Source: an uncultured Steroidobacter sp. (GTDB taxonomy: Bacteria; Pseudomonadota; Gammaproteobacteria; Steroidobacterales; Steroidobacteraceae). From it: a stretch of 64,000 nucleotides of DNA. Both the position numbers and the translations under genes were made by a program. The stretch is from contig CAMLEO010000003.1 in the NCBI GenBank assembly GCA_946478975.1, positions 6,105 to 70,104 of the forward strand. Direction: 5' to 3'. Below are positions 45,342-52,720 of this stretch, in pieces. The stretch's first letter is position 1. Each line of letters opens with the position of its first letter. Under the pieces are notes generated by a model. It was not told the DNA's origin. It was given only the letters and a program-made list of their open reading frames with translations, and did no database searches.

Positions 45342-46169
45342 TTATGCGGACTTCGCGGCGCCCGCCATCATGGCGCTCAGGTCGATCTGTCCGGTGGCCA
45401 CGCCACCCAGGAATCCGCCGTCCACCGGCAATGCCACGCCGTTGATGTAGCTCGCCGCATCGCTGTTGAGAAACACCAGCGGACCGGCCTGCTCGTCCGG
45501 CGTCGAACGACGATTGATCGGCTGCGCCGCGGCGTCCAGCACCGACTTGGCCGTCGCCTGTTCGAACTGCGCCATCATCGGCGTCTGCGTCGGGCCGGGC
45601 ATGGTGCAGTTGATGCGAATGCCGCGCTTGATGAGCTGCGTGGAGGTCATCATCGTCCACACGATCAACGCTTCCTTGGAGAAGGCATAACCTTCGCGCA
45701 CCGTCTCGGCGTTGTCCTGGCACCATTTGACGATGTCTTGGTGAGCTTCGATTTTCAGCAGCTGCATCAGCACCGGCAGCCTGCGGCTCCAGCCCAGGCC
45801 GCCGTTCGATGAAATGCTCACAATCGCGCCGCCCGCAGGCATCAACGGCAGCACTCGTTCGGTCAGACGGCGAGTGCCGGCGTAATTCACTTTCATGACG
45901 TCCAGCGGCGGCGAGGTCTGCGGCAGGCCGGCGCAGTTGAACAGCGCATCGACCTTGCCGCCGATCTCGTTCACAGCCGCGTCGATCGCAGCCGGGTCAC
46001 GCAGATCGACCTGCGTGAACGACGCCAGCTTCAGCGTGGTTGGCTTGTAGTCGAGGCCGTGCACTTCTGCGCCGAGCTTCAGCAACAGCCGGGCGGTCGC
46101 TTCGCCCATGCCGGAGAAACAACCGCTCACGACCACGCGCTTGTTCTGGTAACTCGCAAACTCCCCCAT
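45342..46169 (-). CDS. SDR of the 3-alpha-hydroxysteroid dehydrogenase/carbonyl reductase type
   Basis: 275 residues. SGCFSGMGEATARLLLKLGAE as cofactor loop, LDYKPT indicating NAD(H), FNCAGLP, Ser in SISSNGG and YAFSK. Between Ser and Tyr lies an insert of about 35 residues (SRRLPVLMQLLKIEAHQD...) characteristic of the 3-alpha-HSD/carbonyl reductase branch. This branch oxidises hydroxyls on steroid A rings and similar cyclic alcohols. It is the gene between the ferredoxin (28 bp) and the P450 (20 bp). Confidence 0.88.
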   Translation of the reverse strand: MGEFASYQNKRVVVSGCFSGMGEATARLLLKLGAEVHGLDYKPTTLKLASFTQVDLRDPAAIDAAVNEIGGKVDALFNCAGLPQTSPPLDVMKVNYAGTRRLTERVLPLMPAGGAIVSISSNGGLGWSRRLPVLMQLLKIEAHQDIVKWCQDNAETVREGYAFSKEALIVWTMMTSTQLIKRGIRINCTMPGPTQTPMMAQFEQATAKSVLDAAAQPINRRSTPDEQAGPLVFLNSDAASYINGVALPVDGGFLGGVATGQIDLSAMMAGAAKSA

Positions 46170-46197
46170 CGATCTCTCCTGAATTCGGTTGCGGCGC

Positions 46198-46395
46198 TTA
46201 CTCGCCTTCCTGGACGACGATGATGCGTTCGGGACACGCGGCGGCACCCCGACGCGCGAGCTCTTCTTTACCGGCAGGCACGTCGATGGACTCGACCGCG
46301 ATGTAGCCGTCGTCGTCCAGCGGAAACAGCTCTTCGGAAACCGCTGCGCACCGGGCGTGGCCGGCGCAGGCCGACTTTTTAATGAGTAACTTCAT
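46198..46395 (-). CDS. [3Fe-4S]-type ferredoxin of P450 systems
   Basis: 65 residues. Ligand pattern C10-x2-H13-x2-C16 and C54-P, i.e. CxxHxxC...CP, where a His takes the place of the fourth Cys; this is the known signature of ferredoxins that serve bacterial P450s. It would carry electrons from the reductase at 10520-11749 to the P450 downstream. First gene of a seven-gene operon, with promoter -10 GATAAG at 46464-46459. Upstream in-frame ATG lies too far back and has no homology. Confidence 0.92.
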   Translation of the reverse strand: MKLLIKKSACAGHARCAAVSEELFPLDDDGYIAVESIDVPAGKEELARRGAAACPERIIVVQEGE

Positions 46396-46479
46396 GGCTT
46401 CACTCCAGGCGTGGCCATCTTCCCCTGACTGCCCTCGGCAAATGCTGAGGTGGCTCACCTTATCGCACAAATCCATTCG

Positions 46480-46503
46480 CTATACAACAACACTGTCGAT
46501 TAG
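46480..46503. promoter_or_regulatory. Regulon operator, copy h1, in the P450 operon promoter
   Basis: Core AACAACACTGTC (46486-46497) with right flank GATTAG. On the minus strand TTGTAT (46487-46482) is followed after 17 bp by GATAAG (46464-46459). Transcription would start about 60 bases before the ferredoxin ATG. Confidence 0.72.
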
Positions 46504-46520
46504 CGTACCTCTTGACGGGT

Positions 46521-46544
46521 GTAGTCAACAATGCTGATGATTAC
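46521..46544. promoter_or_regulatory. Regulon operator, copy h2, paired with h1
   Basis: Core AACAATGCTGAT (46527-46538), flanks TAGTC and GATTAC. Centre-to-centre distance to h1 is 41 bp, close to four helical turns, so two dimers could sit on the same face. It overlaps a plausible plus-strand promoter (TTGACG 46512-46517, 18 bp, GATGAT 46536-46541) for the operon from 46572. Confidence 0.68.
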
Positions 46545-46571
46545 TCGGCCTCGCACTCCCCACCGCGGTCC

Positions 46572-47336
46572 ATGGCGCTCTACACCACACTTCATCTGCA
46601 CAACGTCTCCGCGGGCCGCGAAAGCGAGTACGCGGGCTGGTTCGATGGGCCGCATCGGGAGGCGTTGCACCGGCTGCGCGGCTTCCGGGGCGCGGATCGT
46701 CATGAGGTCACTCCCCTGCAGATCATGCCGGACATCCCGCAGCCGTGGCGCTTCCTGAGCGTCTACGACTTCGAGCTGTCTCATCCCGAGATCGATATTC
46801 CCGCGCTGGGTCCGCTGGTCGCCGCTGCCCGCGATGCCGGCCTGATTGCGGACGATGAGACCGAGCGCCTGTACACCTATCGTTTGTTTGCGGACTGGAA
46901 GGCCAGCCCCAACTGGCGTCGCGACCAGCCGCTCTCGGGCGTGAGCATCATCCTCGCGAACTATGTGCCCGGCCGCTATGCCGAGTACCAGCACTGGTAC
47001 GAAGAAATTCACAGCGTCGAAGTCATCAATGTTCCAGGCCACGTCGCCATGAAACGCGGCGAGCTCGCGTCGATTCAGATCGAGCCGCGGCGTTATTGCC
47101 CGGGCGATCAGCTCGTGCTGTGTGCACAGCAGACCGATGACCTGCTATTCACCCTGAAAGATTTCAGCGCACGCGCTGGGGGCCGCAGCCCGAGCGGCAT
47201 TGCCATGCAGCCGCGCTCGACCGCAGCGTCGACCGCACGTACCGTTCATTACTTCAAGAAGTGCAGCGGCACTCAATTCTGGAACGACGGCATCGCCTAT
47301 GCAGGCGACCTGTCCGTCTATCCCGGGAAGGCATAA
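46572..47336 (+). CDS. Tandem EthD/Dabb-like dimeric alpha-beta barrel protein
   Basis: 254 residues built from two copies of one motif: GRESEYAGWFDGPHREALHRL near 17-37 and GRYAEYQHWYEEIHSVEVINV near 138-158. The same motif is found singly in the 104-residue protein at 16037-16351. Each half should fold as a ferredoxin-like barrel unit. The function is not established. The N-terminal start MALYTTLHLHNV is chosen because the preceding 20 codons overlap operator and promoter sequence. It is the first gene of a three-gene operon with an SDR and an aldehyde dehydrogenase. Confidence 0.8.
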   Translation: MALYTTLHLHNVSAGRESEYAGWFDGPHREALHRLRGFRGADRHEVTPLQIMPDIPQPWRFLSVYDFELSHPEIDIPALGPLVAAARDAGLIADDETERLYTYRLFADWKASPNWRRDQPLSGVSIILANYVPGRYAEYQHWYEEIHSVEVINVPGHVAMKRGELASIQIEPRRYCPGDQLVLCAQQTDDLLFTLKDFSARAGGRSPSGIAMQPRSTAASTARTVHYFKKCSGTQFWNDGIAYAGDLSVYPGKA

Positions 47337-47350
47337 AGGGGGATCCGAAG

Positions 47351-48091
47351 GTGTCAAAAGTTATTGTCATTACCGGTGCGGGTGTCGGCCTCGGCCGCGC
47401 ACTCGGCCGCCGCTTTGCTGCAGATGGCGATCACGTGGTTCTGCTCGGCCGCACGTTTTCGAAGGTGCAGGCCGCCGCCCAGGAAATCGGCGAGCGCGCG
47501 CTCGCGATTGCTTGTGACGTCGCCTCTCCCGAATCCGTCAAACGCGCCTTTGCCGAAATCGCGAAACGTCACCCGCGCATCGATGTGCTGATCAACAACG
47601 CCGCAATCTTCGAACCGTTCCTGATCACCGAAGCGACCGACGAACAGATTCTCGGCACCCTCGCGACCAACCTCACCGGTGCCATCCTGTGCGCCCGAGC
47701 TGCGATTCCACTGATGGGCCGCGGTGCTCACATTCTGAGCGTGAGCAGCGAATCGGTCGAGCTGCCCTTCCCCCACCTGCTGATGTATCAAACCTCCAAA
47801 GCCGGCCTGGAACGCTTTTGCTCCGGCCTGCATCGCGAACTGGAGCCGAACGGCATTCGCGTCACCTGCGTCCGCGCCGGGCAGATGATGGAGCCCGGCA
47901 AGGTGTGGGATGTGGACCCGGCGAGGCAGATGCGTTTCGCCAAAGCAGCCATGGAAGCGGGTCTGAATCTGCGCGAGCGGCCGATCACGCAGTTCACCTC
48001 GGTGACCGACGTGTTTCGTTCGCTGGTCGACATGCCTGCCGACCTGCACGCACCGCTGATCACGTTGAGTGCGCGCAAAGCATCTGCGTAA
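47351..48091 (+). CDS. Short-chain dehydrogenase/reductase
   Basis: 246 residues from a GTG preceded by an AGGGGG tract, 14 bp after the previous stop. TGAGVGLGRALGRRFA, LGRTFSK (favouring NADP), NNAAIFE, Ser in SVSSES and YQTSK. The C-terminal part is somewhat shorter than FabG and lacks the VDGG ending, reading LHAPLITLSA instead. Alternative in-frame ATG starts lie inside the previous gene. Substrate unknown. Confidence 0.88.
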   Translation: MSKVIVITGAGVGLGRALGRRFAADGDHVVLLGRTFSKVQAAAQEIGERALAIACDVASPESVKRAFAEIAKRHPRIDVLINNAAIFEPFLITEATDEQILGTLATNLTGAILCARAAIPLMGRGAHILSVSSESVELPFPHLLMYQTSKAGLERFCSGLHRELEPNGIRVTCVRAGQMMEPGKVWDVDPARQMRFAKAAMEAGLNLRERPITQFTSVTDVFRSLVDMPADLHAPLITLSARKASA

Positions 48092-48100
48092 GGAACCATC

Positions 48101-49567
48101 ATGACTGTGCTTGCCGAAGCCAAACTCTATATCGATGGCGAGATCCGCCGCGCCTCGGGAAATAAGACTTACGACAACGTCGGCCCCTGGACCGGCGAAG
48201 TCGTCGGTAAGGCCGCCGAGGCATCACGCGAAGATGTGATTGCAGCCATCGTCGCCGCCCGTCGTGCCTTCGATCGCACCGACTGGTCGACGAATCATGC
48301 CTATCGCTTCGAGCTGATGAAGAAGTACCGCGATCTGCTGTACGCGAATCGCCAGAAGCTGGTCGATATCTCTCGATATGAAGCCGGCGCAGCCATCGGT
48401 GCCGCAGCCCGCGCTCAAGTCGACGGCGCCCTGTTCGGCATGGACGGCCTGCTCGAATGTTTCCCACGCGTCCAATGGGAAGAAGATCGCGGCACGCGTC
48501 GCGAGTATGGCTTCGACACTCACCGCATCGTGACGCATGAAGCCGTCGGTGTGGTCGGTGCCATCACGCCATGGAACGTGCCGTTGTATGTAAACATCGG
48601 CAAGGTCGTCGCCGCGCTGTTGGCCGGCTGCACGGTGATATTGAAGCCCGCGCCGGACACACCTTTGATGGGTGCTTATATGGGTGAACTCGCCGTCGAG
48701 GCGGGCTTGCCGCCGGGCGTGTTCAACGTCGTCACCTCTTCCGATCCGGCGATGGCGGGTGAAATGCTGGTGACCGACCCTCGCGTGGATCTCATTTCCT
48801 TCACTGGCTCCACCGCCGTCGGCCGTCGCGTGATGGAAAAAGGCGCGGCGTCACTCAAGCGCGTGTTCCTTGAGCTCGGCGGCAAATCCGCCAACATCAT
48901 TCTCGACGACGCACCAGATTTCGCCCGCACCGTCATGGGCGGCATGGTCGTGTTCCACGCCGGCCAGGGCTGCGCGTATCCGACGCGTCTGCTGGTCCCG
49001 AAGAGTCGTTATCAAGAAGCCGTGAAGGCCTTGGAAATGGGCTACGCCGGCTTCGCGAGCAAATGGGGCGACTTCAACGAGCCCACCTGCATCATGGGCC
49101 CGGTGATCTCCAAACGTCAGCTCGACCGTGTCATGAGCTATATCGAGATCGGCAAACAGGAAGGCGCACGCCTGCTCGCAGGCGGCAAAGTGCGCACCGA
49201 CAAAGGCGGCGGCTTTTTCATCGAGCCCACCTGCTTCGTCGACGTGCGCAACGACATGCGCATCGCGCAGGAAGAAATCTTCGGCCCGGTGCTGGTGGTG
49301 ATTCCTTACGAAAACGACGACGACGCGGTCCGGATCGCCAACGAGAGCGACTACGGGCTCGGCGGCGCCGTGTTCTCAGGCGACAAGGACCGGGCCATTC
49401 GCGTTGCCAAGCGCATCCGTGCGGGCGCGATCAGCGTCAATGGCGGTGTCAGCATCACCGGCGATCTGCCCTTCGGCGGCTACAAGGCGAGCGGCATCGG
49501 CCGCGAATGGGGCCGCGAAGGCATCGAAGAATTCCTGGAAACCAAAGCGATCGGCGTGCGGGTGTAG
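48101..49567 (+). CDS. NAD(P)-dependent aldehyde dehydrogenase
   Basis: 488 residues, complete. Motifs: ITPWNVPLYVNIGKV, FTGSTAVGRRVM, the Glu in LELGGKSANI, the nucleophilic Cys in HAGQGCAYPTRLL and EEIFGPVLVVIPY. Unusual detail: the Cys context GQGCAYPTR rather than GQxCxAxxR, as seen in a subset acting on cyclic or aromatic aldehydes. Nine bp after the SDR, so an alcohol-to-aldehyde-to-acid sequence is suggested. It converges with the enoyl-CoA hydratase seven bases away. Confidence 0.93.
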   Translation: MTVLAEAKLYIDGEIRRASGNKTYDNVGPWTGEVVGKAAEASREDVIAAIVAARRAFDRTDWSTNHAYRFELMKKYRDLLYANRQKLVDISRYEAGAAIGAAARAQVDGALFGMDGLLECFPRVQWEEDRGTRREYGFDTHRIVTHEAVGVVGAITPWNVPLYVNIGKVVAALLAGCTVILKPAPDTPLMGAYMGELAVEAGLPPGVFNVVTSSDPAMAGEMLVTDPRVDLISFTGSTAVGRRVMEKGAASLKRVFLELGGKSANIILDDAPDFARTVMGGMVVFHAGQGCAYPTRLLVPKSRYQEAVKALEMGYAGFASKWGDFNEPTCIMGPVISKRQLDRVMSYIEIGKQEGARLLAGGKVRTDKGGGFFIEPTCFVDVRNDMRIAQEEIFGPVLVVIPYENDDDAVRIANESDYGLGGAVFSGDKDRAIRVAKRIRAGAISVNGGVSITGDLPFGGYKASGIGREWGREGIEEFLETKAIGVRV

Positions 49568-49574
49568 CACGCCG

Positions 49575-50381
49575 TCAGGTCTTATCTTTCCCTTTGCCGA
49601 TGCCTCGAACGTAACGTTCGAGGCCGGCGAGATATTCGGGGTTGAGCATCAGCGCACTGTTCGCCATGCGCTCCACGTTGCGGGCCTGCGCGAGCCCCAC
49701 ATCTCGCGCCAGCTCGATCGCAATCTTGGCGGTGCCCATCTGCTCCGCGTTCTGTTGCGCCAGGTGACGGCAGAACTTCATCACATCCTCGGCGAATGTT
49801 TCGTCGGGGAACACCTCGTGCACCAGGCCCATGATCAGCGCCTTGTCGGCATTGGCCGGCAGGTTGGCCATGATCAGATAGCGCGCCCAATGCGTACCGA
49901 TGATGCGAGCCAGGCGGCTCACGCCGTTCGAGGCCGGCAGCACACCAAACTTGCCTTCCGGAAAGGCATAACTCGCGCTCTTGGCCGCCAGGCGAAAGTC
50001 ACACGACAGCGACAGTTCCAGCCCGCCGCCGACGCAAGCGGCGTGATGGGCGACGACGATCGGCTTCTCGATCGCTTCCATCTCGTCGTAGATGCGGTGC
50101 ATGCCGTGCAGTCGCCGGCGATGTTTCTCGCGAATCGCCGAACCGGTACGCGCCACTCCGCCTCCGTCGTCGCCGCGCATATCGGCACCGGCGCAGAAGT
50201 ATCGACCGGTCGCACGCACCAACATCACTTTCAGTTCCGGCGTGTCACGGAACCGATGCAGCGCCTGCTCGAACAGCGTCATGGTCTCGCTGCTCAGCGC
50301 ATTCAGTTTGTCGGGACGATTGAGGGTCGCGATCAGGATCGCGCCGTCGACTTCGGTCAGCAGGTGAGGAGCTTCGGACAT
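49575..50381 (-). CDS. Enoyl-CoA hydratase/isomerase (crotonase fold)
   Basis: 268 residues, normal length. Oxyanion-hole segments YFCAGADMRGDD and ACVGGGLELSLSCDFRLAA, then FPEGKFGVLPASNGVSRLARIIG. The position of the first catalytic Glu of hydratases is occupied in GGGLELSLS, and the second by PASNG, suggesting an isomerase or a thioesterase-like role as much as hydration. ATG at 50381 (MSEAPHLLTEV) lies 26 bp after the stop of the fused acyl-CoA dehydrogenase on the same strand. Confidence 0.91.
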   Translation of the reverse strand: MSEAPHLLTEVDGAILIATLNRPDKLNALSSETMTLFEQALHRFRDTPELKVMLVRATGRYFCAGADMRGDDGGGVARTGSAIREKHRRRLHGMHRIYDEMEAIEKPIVVAHHAACVGGGLELSLSCDFRLAAKSASYAFPEGKFGVLPASNGVSRLARIIGTHWARYLIMANLPANADKALIMGLVHEVFPDETFAEDVMKFCRHLAQQNAEQMGTAKIAIELARDVGLAQARNVERMANSALMLNPEYLAGLERYVRGIGKGKDKT

Positions 50382-50407
50382 CGCCGCTTCCGTAATTGAA
50401 TCTGGCC

Positions 50408-52615
50408 TCAAGCGCGGGTGCGCGGCAATCCCAGGCCACGCTCGGCAATCATGCTGCGATGGATCTCGCTGGTGCCGCCGTAGATCGTCGTGCCCTGCGC
50501 GTGGCGATAGCACTGGTTGAGATAACCCGCGGCGCCGGTGCGTTTGGAAAGCGAGTACGGCGCGGTGAGATTCAACAGGTCGGCGGAGTCTTTCAGAAAC
50601 TTCTCCGACGAGAACAGCTTCGCCATCGGACCGTAGCCCACGTTCGGCATCTTGCGCGTGGCGGCCCACACAGCGCGATAAGCAATGACCTCCGACAGCA
50701 GCACGTGCGCCGTCGAACGCGCCAGGCGCACCTGCGCGACGGAATCTTCGATCAGCGGTCGGCCGCGATATTGAATCTCGCGGCACAGCTGCTCGGCCGC
50801 ATGCACCATGTGCCGCTGGCTCTTGCCAAAGCCGCCGCCGTGCTCGATCTCCAGCGCGCCGGCCATCACCTTCACTCCGCCGTCGACGGGGCCCAGCCGA
50901 TAACTGTCCTTCACTCTCACGCCATCGTAATAAGTGATATTGGTGCGCTCGTCCTGGAACGTGTACACCGGTTGAATCGACACGCCCGCGCTCTTCAGCG
51001 GCACGATGAACATCGTGAGCCCTTTGTGCTTGGGCACATCGGGATTCGTACGGGTCAACATCAGCACGTAATCGGCGATCTCGGCGCCGCTGGTGAACAT
51101 CTTCGAGCCGTCGATGCGCCAGCCTGCGCCGTCGCGAGTGGCACGGGTCTGCGCAGCGAAAACATCCGATCCGCTGCTGGGCTCGGAGTAGCCGAGGCTG
51201 CAAACCACTTCGCCGGATACGATCCTGCTCAACACTTCGCGCTTGAGCTCGTCGCTGCCGAACAAACGAATCATGGTGCCGACCATGCCGGTGGTGCTGA
51301 TGGCATGGCTGCTCCAGCCCACCTCCTCCCACGCCTGGTGCAAGGCGTTCATGGCATACGGAGGCGCCGCCCGGCCGCCGAATTCTTTGGGCCACGAAGG
51401 AAACAACAAGCCTGCCTCGGCAAGCTTGCGATGCACGCCGGCGTCGTGACCGTCGAAGGAATAATGCGCCTTCGCTTTCAGCTCGGGCGTCAGCGTCTTC
51501 TGGAAGAACTCATGAACTTCGCGCGCCAGCTGGTTCGCCTGCTCGCCGAGATCGAAGTCGATGCTCACCGGCCCCGCGTCGGGCAACTCGGTCTGCTCAC
51601 CCGCATACAACCTGCGTCCCGCTTCTTCGAGCAGCCGCGATGGATCGCCTGACACCAGCGGCCACGCCTTGGCGCGCAGGTTGTACAGATGAATGTCATA
51701 TTCCGTCGTGAGGCCGTAGCCGCCGAACGTATGCAGCGCCTGAGCGACGGCACGCCCGGCGGTGTCGATGTTCCACCAAGCGGCCAGCGACACTCCTGCG
51801 CCGGCCTCGGGCTTCGCGTCGGCAATGTCACGAATGACTTTCCAGGTTAAATATTTGCCGCCGTCGATGTCGGTGCTCAGATCGGCGAGCGGATGTGAAA
51901 TCGCTTGATACGTTCCGATCGGCTGACCGAACGCAACGCGCTCGCATGCATACGCAGCCGCAAGGCGCACTGACTCGCGCGACAATCCAGCGAGTGCAGC
52001 GGACGTTAGTAACTTCCATTCCTCGATCGCTTCCGCAAATGCTTTGCGGCCCGCAGGATCGCGCGACAGAACGACGCGCGTCGCGCCGCCCAGCTGCAGC
52101 TCGGCGATCGGTGTCGATGCGAGATTCGGTTCGGCTTTGCGTGCGCTCTCCGGAATCGGAATCAGCACGACGCGCTCGCCGTCTCGCGCCAGCACAGCTT
52201 CGGCGACCGATCCACCAGCGATCCATTGCAGGGGTTCGAGCGTCGTGTCGTGAAATGCGATGCTAACAACCGCCTGCCCGGACAGGACGCGCTGGAGCAA
52301 GTCGTCGTTTGCGTGTGGGGCGAGCGTTGCCAGTAATCTTGCGGCGACCAAGGTTTCAGCGATCGGACCGGACGCGAGCGTGCGCCCGACCTCCTCCATC
52401 AACACCGTCGCATCCAGCAAGCCGAGCCCGAGGCCGCCGGCGGCCTCCGGGACGCGTAACGAGAACGCGCCCAGATCGGCCAACCCGCTCCACAGTGCGG
52501 CGTCGAAGCCCGACGGCTGCGCGGCTCGCACACGGGCCATGCTGCTGTGTTCGTTGAGGAAACGCGCGAACGTATCGCGCATCAGCTGCTGATCTTCGGA
52601 AAGCTCGAAATTCAT
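50408..52615 (-). CDS. Fused two-domain acyl-CoA dehydrogenase (FadE34-like)
   Basis: 735 residues, twice a single dehydrogenase. Residues 1-330 form one domain (LSEDQQLMRDTFARFLNEH, ending in HTFGGYGLTTEYDIHLYN), and 365-735 a second (GYSEPSSGSDVFAAQTRA, KMFTSGAEIADYVL, final TTIYGGTSEIHRSMIAERG). In M. tuberculosis such fusions (FadE34) replace the two-subunit dehydrogenases that desaturate steroid side-chain CoA esters. FAD binding and catalysis lie mainly in the C-terminal half. The start codon is only seven bases from the predicted -10 (52627-52622), so the mRNA could be leaderless. Partner: the enoyl-CoA hydratase downstream. Confidence 0.92.
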   Translation of the reverse strand: MNFELSEDQQLMRDTFARFLNEHSSMARVRAAQPSGFDAALWSGLADLGAFSLRVPEAAGGLGLGLLDATVLMEEVGRTLASGPIAETLVAARLLATLAPHANDDLLQRVLSGQAVVSIAFHDTTLEPLQWIAGGSVAEAVLARDGERVVLIPIPESARKAEPNLASTPIAELQLGGATRVVLSRDPAGRKAFAEAIEEWKLLTSAALAGLSRESVRLAAAYACERVAFGQPIGTYQAISHPLADLSTDIDGGKYLTWKVIRDIADAKPEAGAGVSLAAWWNIDTAGRAVAQALHTFGGYGLTTEYDIHLYNLRAKAWPLVSGDPSRLLEEAGRRLYAGEQTELPDAGPVSIDFDLGEQANQLAREVHEFFQKTLTPELKAKAHYSFDGHDAGVHRKLAEAGLLFPSWPKEFGGRAAPPYAMNALHQAWEEVGWSSHAISTTGMVGTMIRLFGSDELKREVLSRIVSGEVVCSLGYSEPSSGSDVFAAQTRATRDGAGWRIDGSKMFTSGAEIADYVLMLTRTNPDVPKHKGLTMFIVPLKSAGVSIQPVYTFQDERTNITYYDGVRVKDSYRLGPVDGGVKVMAGALEIEHGGGFGKSQRHMVHAAEQLCREIQYRGRPLIEDSVAQVRLARSTAHVLLSEVIAYRAVWAATRKMPNVGYGPMAKLFSSEKFLKDSADLLNLTAPYSLSKRTGAAGYLNQCYRHAQGTTIYGGTSEIHRSMIAERGLGLPRTRA

Positions 52616-52643
52616 GGATCAACCCTACTCGCTCGCTTTGCGA

Positions 52644-52667
52644 GTAGTCAACATGGCTGTTGATTAT
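52644..52667. promoter_or_regulatory. Regulon operator, copy i, upstream of the fused acyl-CoA dehydrogenase
   Basis: Core AACATGGCTGTT at 52650-52661, flanks TAGTC and GATTATCGA, nearly identical to copy c. On the minus strand TTGACT (52651-52646), 18 bp, TAGGGT (52627-52622). The operator ends 29 bp from the start codon at 52615. Confidence 0.83.
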
Positions 52668-52682
52668 CGATGCAGGCGGGAA

Positions 52683-52712
52683 GTCCCCGGCCGAACCGCA
52701 TCGGCCGGGGAC
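52683..52712 (-). terminator. Hairpin downstream of the TonB receptor gene
   Basis: Eleven perfect pairs (GTCCCCGGCCG with CGGCCGGGGAC) and an 8 nt loop, eight bases after the receptor stop codon at 52721. Only TT follows on the minus strand, so termination may be weak or Rho-assisted. It separates the receptor from operator copy i. Confidence 0.6.
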
Positions 52713-52720
52713 GACAGGAG

